Shown one piece after another: positions 51,406-60,646 of a stretch of 64,000 nucleotides of DNA. Within the stretch, counting starts at the first letter, position 1, and every line of letters begins with the position of its first letter. The position numbers were made by a program, and so were the translations under genes. Under the pieces are notes generated by a model, which had not been told where the DNA came from, did no database searches, and worked only from the letters and a program-made list of their open reading frames with translations. Source of the stretch: Nocardioides sp. zg-1308 (lineage in GTDB: Bacteria; Actinomycetota; Actinomycetes; Propionibacteriales; Nocardioidaceae). The stretch lies in assembly GCF_013155375.1 (NCBI RefSeq), contig NZ_JABJQY010000001.1, positions 248,001 to 312,000 on the forward strand, in the 5' to 3' direction.

Positions 51406-51409
<4 letters not shown>
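51161..51409 (-). CDS. DUF3618 small membrane protein
   Basis: An 82-residue protein: the acidic/basic helix SALEREIEETRQRLASTIDQLAHRA is the DUF3618 signature, followed by VGRQVAAVKASFVDP and a C-terminal transmembrane helix (AAGAVVGVVVLLVIV). The function is unknown. Its ATG overlaps the cbiO stop (ATGA). Confidence 0.85.
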
Positions 51410-52190
<781 letters not shown>

Positions 52191-52194
<4 letters not shown>

Positions 52195-52859
52195 GACGGC
52201 AGCTTGCCGTCGTAGCCGCGCGAGAGCATGGCGAGGTGGACGCGCTCGCCGCGCTCGTAGGAGCGGATGAACAGCGCGCCGAGCGAGCGGGCCAGCACGG
52301 GCCAGTGCCGCGGGGAGCGCGGGTCGCAGCCGCGCGAGCGCAGCGCCGTCATCATCCGCGCGAGCTCGGCGGTGACCACGTCGAGGTAGCGGATCATGAA
52401 CCCCATGATCTGCACGACGAGCTCGGGCATGCGCAGCCGCTGGAGGCCGCGGAGCAGGTCCTGCGGCTCGGTCGTGGCGGCGAGGGTGAGCGAGGCCAGC
52501 ACGCCGATGCTGCCCTTGACGAGCAGCGCGACACCGGCGGCGAGGCCCGGCTCGGAGACCGTCACGCCCAGGACCTCGGTGCGCGGCCCGTGGGAGATGA
52601 ACGGCATCAGCACCGCGAAGACCGCGAACGGCAGCTCCACGACCATCCGCGGCAGGAGGTAGGTCAGCGGCACCCGGGACACGGCGATGACGCCGAGCAG
52701 GACCAGCGCCTCCAGCGCGAACAGGGCGTACGCCTCGCGCGGGGTCGCGACGACCAGCAGCATGAACCCCAGCAGCGCGAGGACCTTGAGGTGCGCGGGG
52801 GCGCGGTGGACCGGGCTGTGGGCGTGGAAGTGGAGGCGGTGCCCGTGCCCCGCGCCCAT
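52191..52859 (-). CDS. cbiQ: ECF/CbiQ-type transmembrane component
   Basis: A 222-residue membrane protein (EcfT family) that couples the ATPase to the substrate-binding CbiM. About five hydrophobic helices and the cytosolic coupling-helix motifs ARMMTALRSRGCD and ARSLGALFIRSYERGERVHLAM-type repeats with conserved Arg-Gly pairs (shown at about 165-210). The N-terminus is His-rich (GAGHGHRLHFHAHSP), a likely metal-binding feature. Its ATG shares bases with the stop of the PDGLE gene (TGATG). Confidence 0.93.
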
Positions 52860-53167
52860 CAGGCGTCCGCGTCGTGGGGCTGGCGCCGCCGGACCACCCA
52901 GAACAGGCCGGTGCTGAGCGCCAGCATGACCAGGACGCCGATCACCCCGGCGACCCCGCCGCTGGTGCGGGCGTCGTCGATGCCGGAGGTCTGGTAGTCC
53001 GCGAGCGGGCTGTCGGCGGTGGCGGAGTCCTCCGCCGTGTCGATGAAGCCGGTCTGCTCCGCGACGTGCTCGAGGCCGTCGGGGTGCGAGCTGGCGTAGT
53101 AGCTGGCGACACCCGCCACGAGCAGGCAGACGACCAGCGCGACGGCGAAGAAGCGACGGGTGCTCAC
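52859..53167 (-). CDS. PDGLE-domain CbiN-like component
   Basis: A 102-residue protein with two transmembrane helices (FFAVALVVCLLVAGVASYY and GVIGVLVMLALSTGLFWVV) and the extracytoplasmic motif HPDGLEHVAE that names the PDGLE family, the accessory CbiN/NikN-type subunit of metal ECF transporters. The GTG at 53167 overlaps the cbiM stop (GTGA). It is the usual third membrane part next to CbiM. Confidence 0.88.
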   Translation of the reverse strand: MSTRRFFAVALVVCLLVAGVASYYASSHPDGLEHVAEQTGFIDTAEDSATADSPLADYQTSGIDDARTSGGVAGVIGVLVMLALSTGLFWVVRRRQPHDADA

Positions 53168-53853
53168 GAGGGCACCACCGTGCGGGTGATGAGCTCGCGC
53201 TCGGCGACGAGCGGTCGGGCGCCGTGGACCAGGTCGGGGCGGGTGGCGACCACGCTGGCGACGACGAGCCCGGTGATCACGGCCTCGCCGATCCCGATGA
53301 CGGTGTGCCAGCCGAGCATCGCGGTCGCGACCGCGCCGAGGTCGACCGGCGCGTTGCCGCCGACGGCGAAGAGGCCCGTGAAGACGAGGGCGGCGACCGG
53401 CACGCTCACGAACGCGCCGACGGCCGCGGCCGGCGCCACGAGCTCGAGGCGGCCGGGCAGCACGCGGCGCAGCAGGACGAAGACGGCCCACCCGACCGCG
53501 ACGGTGACGACGCCGATGAGGGTGACGTTGGTGCCGAGCGCGGTCACGCCGCCGTCGGCCATGAGCAGCGCCTGCACCACCAGCACGACCGAGAGGCACA
53601 GCACGGCCGTCCAGGGCCCGACCAGGACGGCGGCGAGGGCGCCGCCCATCAGGTGGCCGCTGGTGCCCGCGCCCACGGGGAAGTTGATCATCTGGGCGGC
53701 GAACACGAAGGTGGCGACGAGGCCGGCCATGGGCGCCGTACGGTCGTCGAGCTCGCGGCGCGCGCCCCGCAGGGACACCGCCACCGCGGCCGCCGCCACC
53801 GCGCCGGTGGCCACCGAGGTGGGGGCGTCGAGGAAGCCGTCGGGCACGTGCAC
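53164..53853 (-). CDS. cbiM: CbiM/NikM-type substrate-binding membrane subunit
   Basis: A 229-residue membrane protein that captures Ni2+ or Co2+ with its N-terminal amine and His 2. The first residues after the GTG at 53853, VHVPDGFLDAPTS, match the conserved M-H-x-P-D-G-F start, which sets the start; longer frames are wrong. About seven helices with AAQMINFPVGAGTSGHLMGG, the second metal-site segment, and GWHTVIGIGEAVITG at the end. AGGAG lies 8 nt upstream. The Nur-like box at 53953-53969 favours nickel. Confidence 0.93.
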   Translation of the reverse strand: MHVPDGFLDAPTSVATGAVAAAAVAVSLRGARRELDDRTAPMAGLVATFVFAAQMINFPVGAGTSGHLMGGALAAVLVGPWTAVLCLSVVLVVQALLMADGGVTALGTNVTLIGVVTVAVGWAVFVLLRRVLPGRLELVAPAAAVGAFVSVPVAALVFTGLFAVGGNAPVDLGAVATAMLGWHTVIGIGEAVITGLVVASVVATRPDLVHGARPLVAERELITRTVVPS

Positions 53854-53869
53854 GTCGTCACTCCTGGCT

Positions 53870-53891
53870 GGTCGGCTGCTGGTCGGCTGCT
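53870..53891. repeat. 11-bp tandem repeat in the cbiM leader
   Basis: GGTCGGCTGCT twice in a row, with partial copies on both sides, in the 5' untranslated region of cbiM. Confidence 0.7.
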
Positions 53892-53946
53892 GGTTGGATG
53901 TCTGGTGGCCGGCACGGATCCCCCGATACCGCGCCGGCACGCCTCG

Positions 53947-53969
53947 ACCTTATTGCAATCGTCTTGCAA
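53947..53969 (-). promoter_or_regulatory. Nur-like (nickel-responsive Fur family) operator and -10 of the metal transporter operon
   Basis: TTGCAA-TCGTC-TTGCAA (53953-53969) is a perfect dyad with the 5-bp spacing reported, from memory, for the Streptomyces Nur box. TAAGGT (minus strand, 53947-53952) abuts it as a likely -10, about 95 nt before cbiM. The box also lies 38 nt before bcp on the other strand. Confidence 0.7.
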
Positions 53970-54006
53970 CAACCACCCGGGTCCACCCACGCGCACAGGA
54001 GCTCCC

Positions 54007-54477
54007 ATGTCCGACCGTCTCGCCCCCGGCGACCCCGCCCCCGACTTCACCCTCACCAGCGACACCGAGGAGCAGGTGAGCCTCGCGGACCTGCGCGGCA
54101 AGAAGGTGATCGTCTACTTCTACCCGGCGGCCATGACGCCCGGCTGCACGACGCAGGCCTGCGACTTCACCGAGTCCCTCGACTCGCTGCGCGGGGCCGG
54201 CTACGAGGTCCTCGGGGTGTCCAAGGACAAGCCGGCCAAGCTGGCGACGTTCCGCGAGCGCGACGCCCTGACCCTCACCCTGCTGTCCGACGAGGACCTG
54301 GCGGTGCACCGCGCGTACGGCGCGCACGGCACCAAGAAGCTCTACGGCAAGGAGGTCCAGGGTGTGCTCCGCTCGACCTTCGTGGTCGACGAGGACGGCA
54401 AGGTCGAGCTCGCGCAGTACAACGTCAAGGCCACCGGCCACGTGGCCAAGCTGCGCCGGGACCTCGGGCTGGACTGA
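54007..54477 (+). CDS. bcp: Thioredoxin-dependent thiol peroxidase Bcp
   Basis: A 156-residue peroxiredoxin (Q/Bcp group) reducing peroxides in the cytosol. Peroxidatic Cys 47 in MTPGCTTQACDF with resolving Cys 52 five residues later; VLGVSKDKPAKLATFRER and STFVVDEDGKV complete the family pattern. AGGAG precedes the ATG at 54007. The divergent Nur-like operator could affect it. A 16-bp inverted repeat follows the gene. Confidence 0.95.
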   Translation: MSDRLAPGDPAPDFTLTSDTEEQVSLADLRGKKVIVYFYPAAMTPGCTTQACDFTESLDSLRGAGYEVLGVSKDKPAKLATFRERDALTLTLLSDEDLAVHRAYGAHGTKKLYGKEVQGVLRSTFVVDEDGKVELAQYNVKATGHVAKLRRDLGLD

Positions 54478-54490
54478 GGCCCCGCGCCGT

Positions 54491-54551
54491 ACACGTGTCC
54501 GAGATGTCGCCTCGCCGCGACCGGCGGCGGGGCAGCATCTCGGACACGTGT
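54491..54551 (+). terminator. Long inverted repeat after bcp, probable terminator
   Basis: ACACGTGTCCGAGATG (54491-54506) and its exact complement (54536-54551) around a 29-nt, itself foldable, loop. Confidence 0.6.
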
Positions 54552-54565
54552 GAGGATGTGGCCGC

Positions 54566-54639
54566 GCGCTCGTAGCCCAATTGGCAGAGGCACCAGGTTT
54601 AGGTCCTGGCCAGTGAGAGTTCGAGTCTCTCCGAGCGCA
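54566..54639 (+). tRNA. tRNA with Leu anticodon (TAG) but class I variable loop
   Basis: A clean cloverleaf: acceptor GCGCTCG/CGAGCGC, D-arm GCCC..GGC, anticodon stem CCAGG/CCTGG with loop TTTAGGT (anticodon TAG), 5-nt variable loop CCAGT, T-arm GAGAG-TTCGAGT-CTCTC, discriminator A. Bacterial tRNA-Leu is normally class II with a long variable arm. CCA is not encoded. Confidence 0.85.
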
Positions 54640-54692
54640 CCCGGACGTCGCGGACTTCGCCCGACCTCCCGCGGTGTGACCCCGCTCACCAC

Positions 54693-54698
54693 TAGGGT
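54693..54698 (+). promoter_or_regulatory. -10 box of leaderless BASS gene
   Basis: TAGGGT 6 nt before the ATG at 54705. Confidence 0.6.
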
Positions 54699-54704
54699 CC
54701 GCGC

Positions 54705-55580
54705 ATGGACTCCGCGCTGACCACCGTCGGACTGCCCCTCGCGCTGGCGATCATCATGTTCGGCCTCGGCCTCGACCTGACGGTCGCCGACTTCCGGCGG
54801 GTCGGCCGGGCGCCCCGCGCCGTCGCGGTGGCGCTGGCGTGCCAGATCGTCCTGCTGCCGGCGATCTGCTTCGGGCTGGTGGTGCTCTTCGACCTGCCGG
54901 CCCTGCTCGGCATCGGCATGCTGCTGCTCGCCGCCTCACCCGGCGGCACGACGGCCAACCTCTTCAGCCACCTGTTCCGCGGCGACGTCGCGCTCAACAT
55001 CACGCTCACCGCGATCAACACCGTGGTCGCCGTCGTCACGCTGCCGCTGATCACCGGCCTGGCCATCGCGTGGTACGACCGCCAGGACGACGTCACGATG
55101 CCGCTGGTCGAGATCGTCAAGGTGTTCGCGCTGATCCTGCTGCCCGTCGGCATCGGCATGGTGGTCAACAACCGCGCCCCGGGCTTCGCGCGGCGCATGG
55201 ACAAGCCGGTGCGGATCGGCTCGGCGGTGATCCTGGCGATCCTGGTCCTGGGCATCCTGGTCGACCAGCTCGAGAACGTCGGCGACTACCTCGCCGACGT
55301 CGGGCTGATCACCGCGCTGTTCTGCGCGATCAGCCTGGTCGTGGGCTACGTCGTGCCGAAGGCGTTCGGGGTCACCGGGCCGCAGGCGATCGCCTCGTCG
55401 ATGGAGGTCGGCGTGCACAACGCGACCCTCGCCATCTTCGTCGCCGTCGAGGTGCTCGACGAGGTCGAGATCTCGGTGCCGGCGGCGGTCTACTCGATCG
55501 TCATGTTCGTGTTCGCCGCCCTGTGGGGCACGTGGGTGTCGCGCCGGGTGTCGTCCCGCGAGGACGTCTCAGTCGCCTGA
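54705..55580 (+). CDS. Bile acid:sodium symporter family protein
   Basis: A 291-residue membrane protein with eight to ten predicted helices: IIMFGLGLDLTVADFRRV at the N-terminus, the crossover region ASPGGTTANLFSHLFRGDVALN that holds Na+ ligands in ASBT relatives, and ITALFCAISLVVGYVVP. The second crossover is ASSMEVGVHNATLAIFVA. Transport of organic anions with Na+ is the family role; the real substrate is unknown. It overlaps the convergent rdgB gene tail to tail by 12 nt. Confidence 0.92.
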   Translation: MDSALTTVGLPLALAIIMFGLGLDLTVADFRRVGRAPRAVAVALACQIVLLPAICFGLVVLFDLPALLGIGMLLLAASPGGTTANLFSHLFRGDVALNITLTAINTVVAVVTLPLITGLAIAWYDRQDDVTMPLVEIVKVFALILLPVGIGMVVNNRAPGFARRMDKPVRIGSAVILAILVLGILVDQLENVGDYLADVGLITALFCAISLVVGYVVPKAFGVTGPQAIASSMEVGVHNATLAIFVAVEVLDEVEISVPAAVYSIVMFVFAALWGTWVSRRVSSREDVSVA

Positions 55581-56183
55581 GAGGTCCGCGGCGACGTGGG
55601 TCACCAGCTCGCGCAGCGCCCGCCCCCGGTGGGAGATGCGGTCCTTCTCGGCCGGGTCGAGCTCGGCGGAGGTGAGGCCTTCCGCGTCGTGCTCGACGGC
55701 GACGAAGAGGACGTCGTAGCCGAACCCGCCGCTCCCCCTGGGCTCGCGGATGATGCGGCCGTCCATGCGTCCCTCGACCACCCGCTCGCGCCCGTCGGGC
55801 ATCACCCACGCGACGGCGCAGGCGAAGTGCGCGCCCCGGCGCTCGTCCGGGACGTCGTGGAGCTGGTCGAGCAGGAGCTGGTTGTTGCGCGCGTCGCTCT
55901 TGGGCGGGCCGGACCAGCGCGCGGACAGCACGCCGGGCATCGCGTTGAGCGCGTCGACGCACAGGCCGCTGTCGTCCGCGACCGACGGCAGCCCGGTGGC
56001 CGCGACCCCAGCGCGGGCCTTCAGCAGCGCGTTGCCGGCGAAGGTGGGCTGGTCCTCGACGGGCTCGACGTAGCCCTCGACGTCGGCGATGCCGAGGACC
56101 TCGACGTCCGGCACCGCCTCGGCCAGGATGCGCTGCATCTCGAGGATCTTCTTGCCGTTGGCCGAGGCGAGGAACACCTTCAT
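55569..56183 (-). CDS. rdgB: Non-canonical purine NTP pyrophosphatase (RdgB/HAM1)
   Basis: Hydrolyses ITP, dITP and XTP to protect nucleic acids. The 204-residue product opens with [19 protein letters not shown] (normally S-x-N-x-x-K), has [13 protein letters not shown] with the metal-binding Asp pair, [18 protein letters not shown] and [11 protein letters not shown] at the C-terminus, all in family order. It overlaps rph by 4 nt upstream, as is usual in mycobacteria and relatives. Confidence 0.96.
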   Translation of the reverse strand: MKVFLASANGKKILEMQRILAEAVPDVEVLGIADVEGYVEPVEDQPTFAGNALLKARAGVAATGLPSVADDSGLCVDALNAMPGVLSARWSGPPKSDARNNQLLLDQLHDVPDERRGAHFACAVAWVMPDGRERVVEGRMDGRIIREPRGSGGFGYDVLFVAVEHDAEGLTSAELDPAEKDRISHRGRALRELVTHVAADLSGD

Positions 56184-56911
56184 CGCGCCAGCGCCTCCTG
56201 CTGGAGGCGCGTGAGGTCGGCGCAGCCCTTCTCGGCCAGGCCGAGCAGGGCGTCGAGCTCGGCGCGGTCGAAGGCCGCGCCCTCGGCGGTGCCCTGCACC
56301 TCGACGAACTTGCCGTCGCCGGTCATCACGACGTTCATGTCGGTCTCGGCGCGGACGTCCTCGACGTAGGGCAGGTCGAGCCGCGGCGCCCCGTCGATGA
56401 TGCCGACGCTCACCGCCGCCACCGAGCCGGTGAGCGGCTCGCCGGCCAGCGCGCCGCTGGCCCGCAGGTGGGCGACCGCGTCGGCCAGCGCGACGTAGGC
56501 CCCGGTGATGGCCGCCGTGCGGGTGCCGCCGTCGGCCTGCAGCACGTCGCAGTCCAGGACGATGGTGTTCTCGCCGAGGGCCTGGTAGTCGATGACCGCG
56601 CGCAGCGAGCGGCCGATGAGGCGGGAGATCTCGTGGGTGCGGCCGCCGATGCGGCCCTTGACCGACTCGCGGTCGGACCGGGTGTTGGTCGCGGCGGGGA
56701 GCATGGCGTACTCGGCGGTGACCCAGCCGAGGCCCGAGCCCTTGCGCCAGCGCGGGACGCCCTCGGACGCCGAGGCGGCACAGAGCACCCGGGTGCCGCC
56801 GAACTCGACGAGCACGGACCCGGCGGCGTGGTCGAGCCAGCCGCGGGTGATGGTGATCGGGCGGAGCTCGTCGTCGGCCCGGCCGTCGGCGCGAGGAGTG
56901 GAGTCAGTCAT
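56180..56911 (-). CDS. rph: Ribonuclease PH
   Basis: A 243-residue phosphorolytic 3'-5' exonuclease that trims tRNA 3' ends. Family blocks: [80 protein letters not shown] and the C-terminal [18 protein letters not shown] lies 6 nt before the ATG. Three of the tRNAs in view encode no CCA or partial CCA, so such trimming is relevant. Confidence 0.97.
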   Translation of the reverse strand: MTDSTPRADGRADDELRPITITRGWLDHAAGSVLVEFGGTRVLCAASASEGVPRWRKGSGLGWVTAEYAMLPAATNTRSDRESVKGRIGGRTHEISRLIGRSLRAVIDYQALGENTIVLDCDVLQADGGTRTAAITGAYVALADAVAHLRASGALAGEPLTGSVAAVSVGIIDGAPRLDLPYVEDVRAETDMNVVMTGDGKFVEVQGTAEGAAFDRAELDALLGLAEKGCADLTRLQQEALAR

Positions 56912-56917
56912 GGCTCG

Positions 56918-56923
56918 ACCCTA
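56918..56923 (-). promoter_or_regulatory. -10 box of leaderless rph
   Basis: Minus-strand TAGGGT 6 nt before the ATG at 56911. Confidence 0.6.
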
Positions 56924-56945
56924 GAGCCCACCACCGACGCGGCCC

Positions 56946-56993
56946 GACGTGGGAGTTGACGCGGGAGATGACGTGGGAGATGACGTGGCAGAG
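56946..56993. repeat. Four 12-bp tandem repeats upstream of rph
   Basis: GACGTGGGAGTT, GACGCGGGAGAT, GACGTGGGAGAT and GACGTGGCAGAG in an unbroken row; the consensus is GACGTGGGAGAT. They lie just upstream of the rph promoter, on the kinase side. Confidence 0.85.
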
Positions 56994-57032
56994 CCGGGTC
57001 CGGTCACCCCCGTGTGTTACCGGACCCGGCTC
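56991..57032. repeat. Perfect 14-bp hairpin between divergent rph and kinase genes
   Basis: GAGCCGGGTCCGGT (56991-57004) with its exact complement (57019-57032). Both flanking genes are transcribed away from it, so it cannot be a terminator of either. The rest of the 56912-57199 gap holds the repeats and the two -10 boxes only. Confidence 0.75.
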
Positions 57033-57186
57033 GAAGGCCCCTCCCCAGCGGGACCGAGCTGGTGCGCGGCCCCACGCCGCGCAGCTCCCTCCGCGCGGTG
57101 GAGGCTCCAGCCTGCGCGGCGACCGCCTCGCCGCGCATCGGCCCACCGGCCATGTCGGGTGCGACCAAAGTAGGAAAAGTGGTCGT

Positions 57187-57192
57187 TACGCT
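57187..57192 (+). promoter_or_regulatory. -10 box of leaderless histidine kinase gene
   Basis: TACGCT 7 nt before the GTG at 57200. Confidence 0.6.
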
Positions 57193-57199
57193 GAGCGCC

Positions 57200-58363
57200 G
57201 TGACGACCCGCCCCGCCGACTCCGAGACCCAGCCGGAGCTGACGTGGGCGGCGAACGCGTGGCGCTACGCGCTGTGCCTCGTCTTCTCCGTGGCGGTGTG
57301 GCAGACGGTCGCGGCGGCCGAGTGGCGCGACAGCCGGCCGACGTTCTTCCTCGAGGTCGTCCTGGGCGTCGCCGCCTTCGTGCTGGTCCACTTCCGCCGC
57401 CGAGCCCCCGTCCAGGTCGCGCTCGCGGTCGCGGCGATGAGCGCGCTGTCCGGCCTCGCGGCCGGGCCGGCGACGCTCGCGGCCGTCTCGGTCGCCACCC
57501 GCCGCGAGCCCCGCGAGGTCGTCCTGGTCGGCGTCGTGAACTTCCTCGCCGCGCAGACGTGGACCAGCCTCGCGCCGATCGAGGACAACGACTACCTGGT
57601 CACCACCCTGGTCAACCTCACGGTCAACGCCGGGATGATGGGCTGGGGCCTCTACATCGGCTCGCGCCGCGAGCTCCTGTGGAGCCTGCGCAGCCGGGCC
57701 GAGCGCGCCGAGACCGAGCAGGACCTCCGGCTGGCGCAGGCACGCTCCACGGAGCGGGCCAGGATCGCCCGCGAGATGCACGACGTGCTGGCCCACCGGA
57801 TCACCCAGGTGTCCATGCAGGCGGGAGCACTGGCGTTCCGCGACGACCTCGACCGCGAGCGGCTCCGCGAGGGGCTGGGCCAGATCCAGGCCCAGGCCAA
57901 CGACGCGCTCCACGAGCTGCGCGACGTGCTCGGGGTGCTGCGCGAGGACGACCCCGGCCCGGCCACCGCGCGCCCGCAGCCGACGTACGACGACATCGTG
58001 GCGCTGGTCGCCGAGGCCCGCACGCTCGGCCTCGAGGTCGACTGGTCCGACGACGTGGACGCCACCGTCCCGGTCCCGCCCGCCACCGGCCGCACCGTCT
58101 ACCGGATCGTGCAGGAGGGCATCACCAACGTGCGCAAGCACGCCCCCGGCTCGGAGGTGGAGATCCGCTCGACCGGCGACCCGCGAGCCGGCATCACGGT
58201 GGTGCTCGCCAACCCGATGGGCGACCGGGGAACCGGTGCCCCGGGCGCCGGTCTCGGGCTCGTCGGGCTGCGCGAGCGCGCCGAGCTGCGCGGTGGCCGG
58301 CTCGACCAGCGCACCGAGGGGTCACGGTTCGTTCTGGAGGCATGGCTACCGTGGAGCGCGTGA
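57200..58363 (+). CDS. NarL-type sensor histidine kinase (HisKA_3)
   Basis: A 387-residue membrane kinase. About four to five N-terminal helices (20-165) with no large external domain, then the dimerisation/phosphoacceptor helix ERARIAREMHDVLAHRI (His 194), and a HATPase domain ending GAGLGLVGLRERAELRGG. It likely senses a membrane or envelope signal. The start at 57200 is set by the TACGCT box; the longer ORF upstream runs through the hairpin. Its stop overlaps the regulator start (GTGA). Confidence 0.92.
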   Translation: MTTRPADSETQPELTWAANAWRYALCLVFSVAVWQTVAAAEWRDSRPTFFLEVVLGVAAFVLVHFRRRAPVQVALAVAAMSALSGLAAGPATLAAVSVATRREPREVVLVGVVNFLAAQTWTSLAPIEDNDYLVTTLVNLTVNAGMMGWGLYIGSRRELLWSLRSRAERAETEQDLRLAQARSTERARIAREMHDVLAHRITQVSMQAGALAFRDDLDRERLREGLGQIQAQANDALHELRDVLGVLREDDPGPATARPQPTYDDIVALVAEARTLGLEVDWSDDVDATVPVPPATGRTVYRIVQEGITNVRKHAPGSEVEIRSTGDPRAGITVVLANPMGDRGTGAPGAGLGLVGLRERAELRGGRLDQRTEGSRFVLEAWLPWSA

Positions 58364-59010
58364 TCCGGGTCCTCATCGTCGACGACGACCCGCTGGTCCG
58401 GTCGGCGCTGTCGCTGATGCTCGGCGGCCAGTCCGACCTCGAGGTCGTCGGCGAGGCACCCAACGGCGAGGAGGGCCTCGCGCTGGTCGACGAGCTCGCC
58501 CCGCACGTGGTCCTGATGGACATCCGGATGCCGGTGATGGACGGCCTTGAGGCCACCCAGGTCCTGCACCGGCGGCCGTCCCCGCCCTCGGTCGTCGTGC
58601 TGACCACCTTCGACGCCGACGACCACGTCCTGCGCGCGGTCGCCTCGGGCGCCGACGGGTTCCTGCTCAAGGACACCCCACCGGGCGACATCGTGGCCGC
58701 GATCCGCACCGTCGCCGCGGGCGACGCGATGCTGTCGCCCTCGGCCACCCGCAGCCTGGTCTCCCGGCTGCGCAGCACCACCTCGTCGGACCGGGTCGCC
58801 ACCGCCTCCGACCGGCTGACCGCCCTCACCGAGCGGGAGCTCGAGGTGGCGGTCTGCGTCGGCCGCGGCCTCAGCAACTCCCAGATCGCGTCCGAGCTCT
58901 ACCTGTCGATCCCGACGGTGAAGTCACACGTGTCGCGGCTGCTGACCAAGCTCGGCAGCACCAACCGGGTGCAGGTCGCGATGGTCGTGCACGACGCGGG
59001 CCTGGTCTGA
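58360..59010 (+). CDS. NarL/LuxR-type response regulator
   Basis: A 216-residue regulator. Receiver domain 1-about 120 with phospho-accepting Asp 54 (VVLMDIRMP), acidic pair DDD at 8-10 and Lys in FLLKDT. The C-terminal LuxR helix-turn-helix is LTERELEVAVCVGRGLSNSQ, then IASELYLSIPTVKSHVSRLL. I place the start at the GTG at 58360, which overlaps the kinase stop and gives the usual V/M-I-R-V-L-I-V-D-D start; GTG 58351 and ATG 58342 are alternatives. The cognate partner is the upstream kinase. Confidence 0.93.
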   Translation: MIRVLIVDDDPLVRSALSLMLGGQSDLEVVGEAPNGEEGLALVDELAPHVVLMDIRMPVMDGLEATQVLHRRPSPPSVVVLTTFDADDHVLRAVASGADGFLLKDTPPGDIVAAIRTVAAGDAMLSPSATRSLVSRLRSTTSSDRVATASDRLTALTERELEVAVCVGRGLSNSQIASELYLSIPTVKSHVSRLLTKLGSTNRVQVAMVVHDAGLV

Positions 59011-59026
59011 TCGACCGGCCGCTCGC

Positions 59027-59818
59027 TCAGACGTCGTACGTCGCCCCGGCGCGCGCCACGTCGAGCGGGCCGGTCCACTCGGTGCGGGCCTCCGCCTCGG
59101 CGTCGGCGCGGTCGTGCCACGGCGGGACGTGGGTCAGCACGAGCCGCTCGACACCGGCCTTCGACGCCGTGCGGCCGCAGTCGGCGCCGGTCATGTGGAG
59201 GTCCGGCGGGTTGTCCTCGGCGGTCCGGAAGGACGCCTCGGCCAGCAGGAGGTGGGCCCCGGCGGCCGCCTCGTCGAGGGCCGGGCAGGGGCCGGTGTCG
59301 CCGGAGTAGACCAGCGTGCGGCCACCGGCGGTGACGCTCAGGGCGTAGGCGGCGACCGGGTGCACCACCCGGTGCGGCTCGACGCGGAAGGGGCCGATCG
59401 TCACGGGGCCCGCGCCGTCGGCGTGCTCGCGGAAGTCGAACTCCTCGGTCATGCCGGGGTCGACCGGCAGGTCGTAGGCGCGCGCCATCCGCTCGGCGGT
59501 GCCGGCCGGCCCCCACACCGGGATCCGCGGCTGCGGGCCGGTGGGGTGGTACTTGCGCATGACGTAGTAGCCGCACAGGTCCAGGCAGTGGTCGGCGTGC
59601 AGGTGGCTGAGGAACACCGCGTCGACCGTGAGCGGGTCGACGTGGCGGTGCAGCGCACCGAGCGCGCCGTTGCCGAGGTCGAGCAGGATCCGCCAGGTGC
59701 GGGTCTCCCCCGCCCCCGGGCCCTCCTCCGGCGTGTGCTCGGCCTCGAGCAGGTAGCAGCTGGCGGGCGAGTCCGGCCCGGGGTAGGACCCCGAGCAGCC
59801 GACGACGGTGAGCCTCAT
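59027..59818 (-). CDS. MBL-fold hydrolase, Rv1339-type cyclic nucleotide phosphodiesterase
   Basis: A 263-residue metallo-beta-lactamase-fold protein. HLHADH at 72-77 gives the first metal site; YSGDTGPCP and the TGADCGR and LTHVPP segments supply the rest. The position between murI and rph matches Rv1339 of Mycobacterium tuberculosis, reported as an atypical class II cAMP phosphodiesterase, so the same reaction is likely. RNase Z-like activity is the alternative. Its ATG overlaps the murI stop (ATGA). Confidence 0.88.
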   Translation of the reverse strand: MRLTVVGCSGSYPGPDSPASCYLLEAEHTPEEGPGAGETRTWRILLDLGNGALGALHRHVDPLTVDAVFLSHLHADHCLDLCGYYVMRKYHPTGPQPRIPVWGPAGTAERMARAYDLPVDPGMTEEFDFREHADGAGPVTIGPFRVEPHRVVHPVAAYALSVTAGGRTLVYSGDTGPCPALDEAAAGAHLLLAEASFRTAEDNPPDLHMTGADCGRTASKAGVERLVLTHVPPWHDRADAEAEARTEWTGPLDVARAGATYDV

Positions 59819-60639
59819 CGAAGGCCTCCGGCGAACTGGCTGGCGCCGAGCAGCTCCGAGCCGAGGAAACGACGGCCGATGGTCGCGAAGTCCTCGGGGC
59901 TGCCGGTGGTGGAGAACGTGTAGTCGGGCTCGCCGCCGTCGCGCATCAGCCCGGTGCCGGCGAGCATCTTGTAGACGTCCTTGGCGCACTCCTCGGCCGA
60001 GCTGACGAGGGTGACCCCGTCCCCCATGACGTAGGAGATGACGCCGGTCAGGAGCGGGTAGTGGGTGCAGCCCAGGATGAGGGTGTCGACGCCCGCGGCG
60101 GCCATCGGGTCGAGGTAGTCGTGGGCGGCGGCGAGCAGCTCGTCGCCGCCGGTGACCCCCTGCTCCACGAAGTCGACGAAGCGCGGGCAGGCACGGATGT
60201 GCAGGTCGAGGTGGGGCGCGGCGGCGAACGCGTCGTCGTACGCCATCGAGCTCGCGGTCGCGCGGGTGCAGATGACCCCGACCCGCTGGTTCCGCGTGGC
60301 TGCGGCGGCGCGGCGCGCGGCGGGGAGGATCACCTCGACCACGGGGACGTCGTAGCGCTCGCGGGCGTCGCGCAGCATCGCCGCGCTGGCCGAGTTGCAG
60401 GCGATGACCAGCGCCTTGACGCCCTGCTCGTAGAGGTGGTCGAGGCACTCGAGGGCATACTCGCGGACCTCCCCGATCGGCTTCTGGCCGTAGGGTTGGC
60501 GGGCCGTGTCACCGAGGTAGACCACCGACTCGTGGGGCAGCTGGTCGATCACCGAGCGGGCGACCGTGAGCCCGCCGAAGCCGGAGTCGAAGATGCCGAT
60601 GGGCGCGTCGGCGGTCTTCCGCGGCGAGGGGGTCGGCAC
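59815..60639 (-). CDS. murI: Glutamate racemase
   Basis: Converts L- to D-glutamate for peptidoglycan. The 274-residue product has [16 protein letters not shown] at the start, Cys 81 in VIACNSASA and Cys 191 with His 193 in [11 protein letters not shown] as the two-base pair, and [11 protein letters not shown]. The GTG at 60639 follows a TAGCCT box by 7 nt on the minus strand. Confidence 0.96.
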   Translation of the reverse strand: MPTPSPRKTADAPIGIFDSGFGGLTVARSVIDQLPHESVVYLGDTARQPYGQKPIGEVREYALECLDHLYEQGVKALVIACNSASAAMLRDARERYDVPVVEVILPAARRAAAATRNQRVGVICTRATASSMAYDDAFAAAPHLDLHIRACPRFVDFVEQGVTGGDELLAAAHDYLDPMAAAGVDTLILGCTHYPLLTGVISYVMGDGVTLVSSAEECAKDVYKMLAGTGLMRDGGEPDYTFSTTGSPEDFATIGRRFLGSELLGASQFAGGLR

Positions 60640-60646
60640 AGGAAGC

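Noticed and set aside
53854-54006. Cobalamin riboswitch in front of cbiM
   Set aside because: The gap is about 150 nt, no B12-box or conserved core was seen, and a Nur-like dyad explains control better.
56956-58359. N-terminal part of the 684-codon frame that ends in the response regulator
   Set aside because: It is the shadow of the kinase gene; only the final 216 codons show receiver and LuxR domains.
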